Positions 61,023 through 64,000 of a stretch of DNA of 64,000 nucleotides are shown here, piece by piece. This DNA comes from Palsa-883 sp963847615. Its GTDB lineage: Bacteria; Pseudomonadota; Alphaproteobacteria; Acetobacterales; Acetobacteraceae. How positions within the stretch are numbered: the first letter of the stretch is position 1; every line of letters starts with the position of its first letter. A program made the translations under genes and the position numbers. The DNA is taken from contig CAWKAN010000020.1 in assembly GCA_963847615.1 (NCBI GenBank), positions 310,001 through 374,000 on the forward strand, in the 5' to 3' direction. The notes under the pieces are model-generated. The model was not told the origin of the DNA, did not search any database, and saw only the letters and a program-made list of their open reading frames with translations.

Positions 61023-61302
61023 CTATCCCGGGGCAGTCGTGATCCCAGCATAGATCTCGGCGACGTCGATGGCGATGCCGGGCGGATCGAGACGGAGCGA
61101 TCCCGGATTGACGATGCGCGAGACGATGCCCTCGCCGCCGCGCTGGTGGGGGATGACCGCGCGGCGGCGGGCGCCGACGATCAGGTCGTGTTGGATGGAG
61201 GCAACGCGAAAATAGTCCGCCAGCTTGTCGCTGGTGTCGAGCGCCTGGGTCCGCGGCGACAGCACCGCGACGACGATGACCGGGTTGGTCGCGGCGGTCG
61301 CA
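61023..61302 (-). pseudogene. Uma2-family C-terminal fragment
   Basis: About 90 residues matching the end of Uma2 proteins: V-I-V-V-A-V-L-S-P-R-T, D-T-S-D-K-L-A-D-Y-F-R, S-I-Q-H-D-L-I-V and L-D-P-P-G-I-A-I-D-V-A-E-I-Y. The usual V-E-V-L-S-P-S-T has become V-A-V-L-S-P-R-T, losing the catalytic Glu position. The N-terminal half was not found in any frame between 61302 and 61450. Confidence 0.6.
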
Positions 61303-61657
61303 TCGGGCGGGCCGCTTCGCGGGATGGCGCGCCGGCGACCATCCCAATCACTCCGATTGCTACGGAAACCCTGCGTTGAGGCGGTTGCCGAACCAAGCGG
61401 TTTGCTTGCGCCGGTCGATGGCAGCTTGGTAGAACATATCAGGAACTTCAGGCCGGATGGGGATGCGCATGGCGCGGGCGTGGGATTGAACGGCGACCGG
61501 CAAGAGGGTGATCGCGCGGCACGCGCCCTTGCGGCGCGGGCTGCTCCGGCGTCCGCGCCCGGGCACGCGGCGCCGGCCGGCACCGTGCCGCCAGGGGCGG
61601 CCGAGATGCGCCTGACCGGGGCGAGGCGGCGGGGGCGATGATCGCGGGAACAACCCC
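61303..61657. other. Unassigned stretch before the tandem array
   Basis: Open frames exist on both strands only because of high GC. A short reading on the minus strand (D-M-F-Y-Q-A-A-I-D-R-R-K-Q) has coding flavour but no family match. No gene is called. Confidence 0.35.
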
Positions 61658-63055
61658 ATGCACCGTGAGGACCGGGCGTGCCCGGTGGCGCGACGGTTGG
61701 CCGACAGGCGCCGAACCAACACGGGCGGTCGATATGCGCCGGGAGGGGGCGTTCGCGACCGACGCGAAAAACGCGGCACCAATCCCATGCACCGTGAGGA
61801 CGGAGGCCGGTCGGCGCCGCCACGGCCGGCCGGCGGGCGTCCTGGCGCGATGGGCGATCCGGGTGCGGCTGGGCGGGGCGGGCGCGCCGGCGGCGAAGAT
61901 CGCGGCAAAGGCCCCATGCAACAGCCCGCCACCGGGCTACGACCCGGTGGTGGGCGCGGTGGGTGGCCGGCGCGGGCGCGACCGGCCGGCGGGCGGCATG
62001 GCGCGACGGGCGATCCGGGTTCGGCCGGGCGGGGCCGGCGGCACCGCGGCGAAGATCGCGGCAAAGACCCCATGCAACAGCCTGCCACCGGGCTACGACC
62101 CGGTGGTGGGCGCGGCGGGCGGCCGGCGCGGGCGCGACCGGCCGGCGGGCGGCATGACGCGATGGGCGATCCGGGTGTGGCTGGGCGGGGCGGGCGTGCC
62201 CGTGGCGGCGGTCGCGGCAAAGACCCCATGCAACAGCCTGCCACCGGGCTACGACCCGGTGGTGGGCGCGGTGGGCGGCTGGCACGGGCGCGGCCGGCCG
62301 GCGGACGTCACGCCGCGACCGGCGATCCGGGTGCGGCCGGGCGGGGCGGGCGCGGCCGCGGCGACGGTCGCGGCAAAGACCCCATGCAACAGCCTGCCAC
62401 CGGGCTACGACCCGGTGGTGGGCGCGGCGGGCGGCCGGCGCGGGCGCGCCCGGCCGGCGGGCGGCATGGCGCGACGGGCGAGTCGGGTGCGGCTAGGCGG
62501 GGTGGGCGGCACCGCGGCGACGGTCGCGGCAAAGACCCCATGCAACAGCCTGCCACCGGGCTACGACCCGGTGGTGGGCGCGGTGGCAGGCCGGCGCTGG
62601 TGCGGCCAGCCGGCGGGCGCCATGCCGCGACGGGCAATCCGGATGCGGCTGGGCGGGCACCACCGATGCGAGGATTGCGAACACGACCCCATGCAACGTG
62701 AGGACGGTGCGTCCGTGGCGGCGTCACGACCAGCGGGCAGGCGCCATGCCGCGACCGGCGGTCCGCCGGCGCTCGACCGGGGCGAGCGCGCCCGATGCGA
62801 GGACTGCGAACACGACCCCATGCAACGTGAGGACGGTGCGGCGCCGGCGCGGGCGCAGCCAGCCGGTGGACGTCATGCCGCGACGGGCGATCCGGGTGCG
62901 GCCGGCGGGACGGACGGCACCGCGGCTATGGTCGCGGCAAAGACCCCATGCAACAGCCTGCCACCGGGCTACGACCCGGTGGTGGGTGCGGTGCACCCTC
63001 GGCGCCGGGGCGGCCCTCGGCACCCGGGGGCCGAGGCTACCCCGGCGGCGGGCCG
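61658..63055. repeat. Ten-unit tandem array, 129/156-bp units
   Basis: Units are anchored by CCCCATGCA. Their ATGs lie at 61658, 61787, 61916, 62072, 62228, 62384, 62540, 62691, 62820 and 62949. Spacings are 129, 129, 156, 156, 156, 156, 151, 129, 129. Short units carry CATGCAMCGTGAGGAC; long units carry CATGCAACAGCCTGCC followed by a CCACCGGGCTACGACCCGGTGG hairpin. Most unit lengths are multiples of three, and the plus frame is open from 61658 to 62701, which could give a 43/52-residue repeat protein. No domain is recognised, and the minus strand is equally open. Confidence 0.85.
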
Positions 63056-63062
63056 AACGCCC

Positions 63063-63590
63063 TCAGAGATCCGGCGCGCCGCCAGCGGCCGGCAGGATCG
63101 TCTCGGCCGTTGCCAACGGCAGGAACAGGGTCCGCGGCGCGCCGGCCAAGCCGCGAAAGCCGTGATGCTGGTAGAACCGCACCGCCGCATCGTCCTTGGC
63201 ATCGACCAGCAGGGTGAACACCGCGGGCGGCGCCTGCATGCACCGTTGCGCGGCGTCAGCCAGCAGCGCGGCGCCGACGCCGTGGCCCTGGAAGCGCCGA
63301 TCCACCGCGAGCCGGCCGATCCGTACCGCCGGGATCGTCGGATAGCGTGGCAGGCGCCGGGCTTGCTCGGGCGGAAGATCGAGCATCGGGATGCTGGCAG
63401 CGGCAATCGTGTAGAACCCCGCCAGGGTGCCGGTCGCTGCGTCGATCGCAACGAAACAGTTGGCGATGCGCCGGCGGATGTCCTGGGCCGCCTGGGTGCT
63501 AAGGTAGCGATCCAGCACCGGCGCGCCGCAGTTGAAGCCGGCGCGATCATGCTCGCGCCGCAGCACTTCCAGCCGAAACGGCGGCGTCAC
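63063..63590 (-). CDS. GNAT-family acetyltransferase toxin
   Basis: 175 residues from GTG 63590. It opens F-R-L-E-V-L-R-R-E-H-D-R-A-G-F-N-C-G, the TacT/AtaT-type start. R-R-F-Q-G-H-G-V-G-A-A-L-L is the acetyl-CoA loop (Q/R-x-x-G-x-G/A), and F-Y-Q-H-H-G-F the catalytic Tyr region. Such toxins acetylate aminoacyl-tRNA and block translation. Coupled to the DUF1778 antitoxin by GTGA overlap. Intact. Confidence 0.9.
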   Translation of the reverse strand: MTPPFRLEVLRREHDRAGFNCGAPVLDRYLSTQAAQDIRRRIANCFVAIDAATGTLAGFYTIAAASIPMLDLPPEQARRLPRYPTIPAVRIGRLAVDRRFQGHGVGAALLADAAQRCMQAPPAVFTLLVDAKDDAAVRFYQHHGFRGLAGAPRTLFLPLATAETILPAAGGAPDL

Positions 63591-63868
63591 GTCCCGCCGA
63601 ACAGGGCCCGGCGCCGCTGGAAGGCGCGGCGCAACGCCGGGGTTGGCGCGGGCGGATCGATGATCGAGTCCGCGATGCGTCGTTGGTCTTCCAAGGTCAG
63701 CCGCAGGATCTCGTTTTCCTCGATCGTCCGACGCGCGGCATCACGGGCCGCGGACACGACGAAGTCGGTGAGCGTGCGCCCTTCGAGCGCCGCGGCACGC
63801 TTCAGCAGCCTGTGCACCTCGGCCGGCAGGCGGGCTTCAAGGCGTGCGGTGGTGGGCGCGGCGGCCAT
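63587..63868 (-). CDS. DUF1778 antitoxin
   Basis: 93 residues. R-L-E-A-R-L-P-A-E-V-H-R-L-L-K-R-A-A-A-L-E-G-R-T-L-T is the DUF1778 RHH domain. The C-terminal tail P-A-L-R-R-A-F-Q-R-R-R-A-L is the toxin-wrapping segment. It should neutralise the GNAT toxin and repress the operon. AT-rich GCGACGATATACGGCG just upstream (63868-63890) holds the likely promoter and operator. Confidence 0.88.
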   Translation of the reverse strand: MAAAPTTARLEARLPAEVHRLLKRAAALEGRTLTDFVVSAARDAARRTIEENEILRLTLEDQRRIADSIIDPPAPTPALRRAFQRRRALFGGT

Positions 63869-63956
63869 CGCGACGATATACGGCGATTTGCCGTATGGGT
63901 CAACGGGCCGCCCGCGCCACGCGTCGCCGGCCGCCTGGCCGGCTGACCCGCCGGGG

Positions 63957-64000
63957 TCATCGCCCGTCCCAGCCGCATTGCGCCAGCGCGTCCCGCATAT
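63957..64000 (-). CDS. Possible C-terminal end of a gene entering from the right
   Basis: The last 13 codons before a TGA read M-R-D-A-L-A-Q-C-G-W-D-G-R. Nothing more can be said; the body of the gene, if real, is outside the window. Confidence 0.25.
   Translation of the reverse strand, partial: MRDALAQCGWDGR

Noticed and set aside
61023..62285. 420-residue minus-strand protein across the tandem array
   Set aside because: The array is open on both strands. Only the last ~90 residues look like a real (Uma2) protein; the rest is repeat translation.
61658..63055. CRISPR array
   Set aside because: Repeat units are 129-156 bp and similar along their whole length. There are no short constant repeats with unique spacers and no cas genes.

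Overview
The window is GC-rich chromosomal DNA, almost certainly from an alphaproteobacterium. Lipid A genes, the psd-pssA pair, a priA-fsa-DUF484-xerC cluster, metX-metW and ligJ point to Rhodospirillales, probably Acetobacteraceae. The family assignment is an inference from gene content and style; no rRNA or marker alignment was possible.

Layout. 1-6.2 kb: a partial proline iminopeptidase, small membrane and periplasmic genes, a LysM protein, and phosphatidylethanolamine synthesis (psd-pssA). 6.3-14.2 kb: a decaying genomic island in the 3' end of a tRNA-Pro(CGG) gene. It holds a broken PIN toxin with its antitoxin, an integrase remnant, a Gabija-like nuclease/helicase pair, another SF1 helicase and an IS1380-family insertion. 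14.2-21.3 kb: a glycosyltransferase, a cyclase-family hydrolase, and the xerC/DUF484/fsa/priA block. 21.3-26.0 kb: accessory DNA between intact priA and a duplicated, internally deleted 3' tail of priA. It carries the second IS copy, a GxxExxY cassette, an RHH-domain protein and a FitAB/VapBC pair. 26-39.2 kb: Uma2, a GMC oxidoreductase, a MetE-like protein, two sugar/lipid enzymes, lpxB, an aromatic/histidine biosynthesis cluster riddled with frameshifts, and ligJ. 39.5-56.5 kb: gloB, a glutathione transferase, folE, motB-motA, metX-metW, an aldo/keto reductase, lipid-related enzymes, bactofilin and a PfkB kinase. 56.5-64 kb: a repeat-rich accessory end with a PLD-nuclease/ATPase fusion, degenerate GxxExxY copies, two copies of a 186-bp MITE, a ten-unit tandem array and a GNAT/DUF1778 toxin-antitoxin pair.

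The most striking non-gene signal is a family of seven roughly 290-bp modular palindromes in gene borders. Each is built from interchangeable short hairpins around a long central stem. The centre differs between copies yet stays self-complementary, and several copies have locus-specific inverted arms outside the shared part.

The best candidates for an undescribed system are the single-gene PLD-ATPase fusion, the GxxExxY cassette with its conserved flanks, and the ten-unit array. Caution: several conserved genes carry one or more single-base frameshifts, and the intact tRNA has an extra base in its T-loop. Part of the apparent decay may be assembly error.
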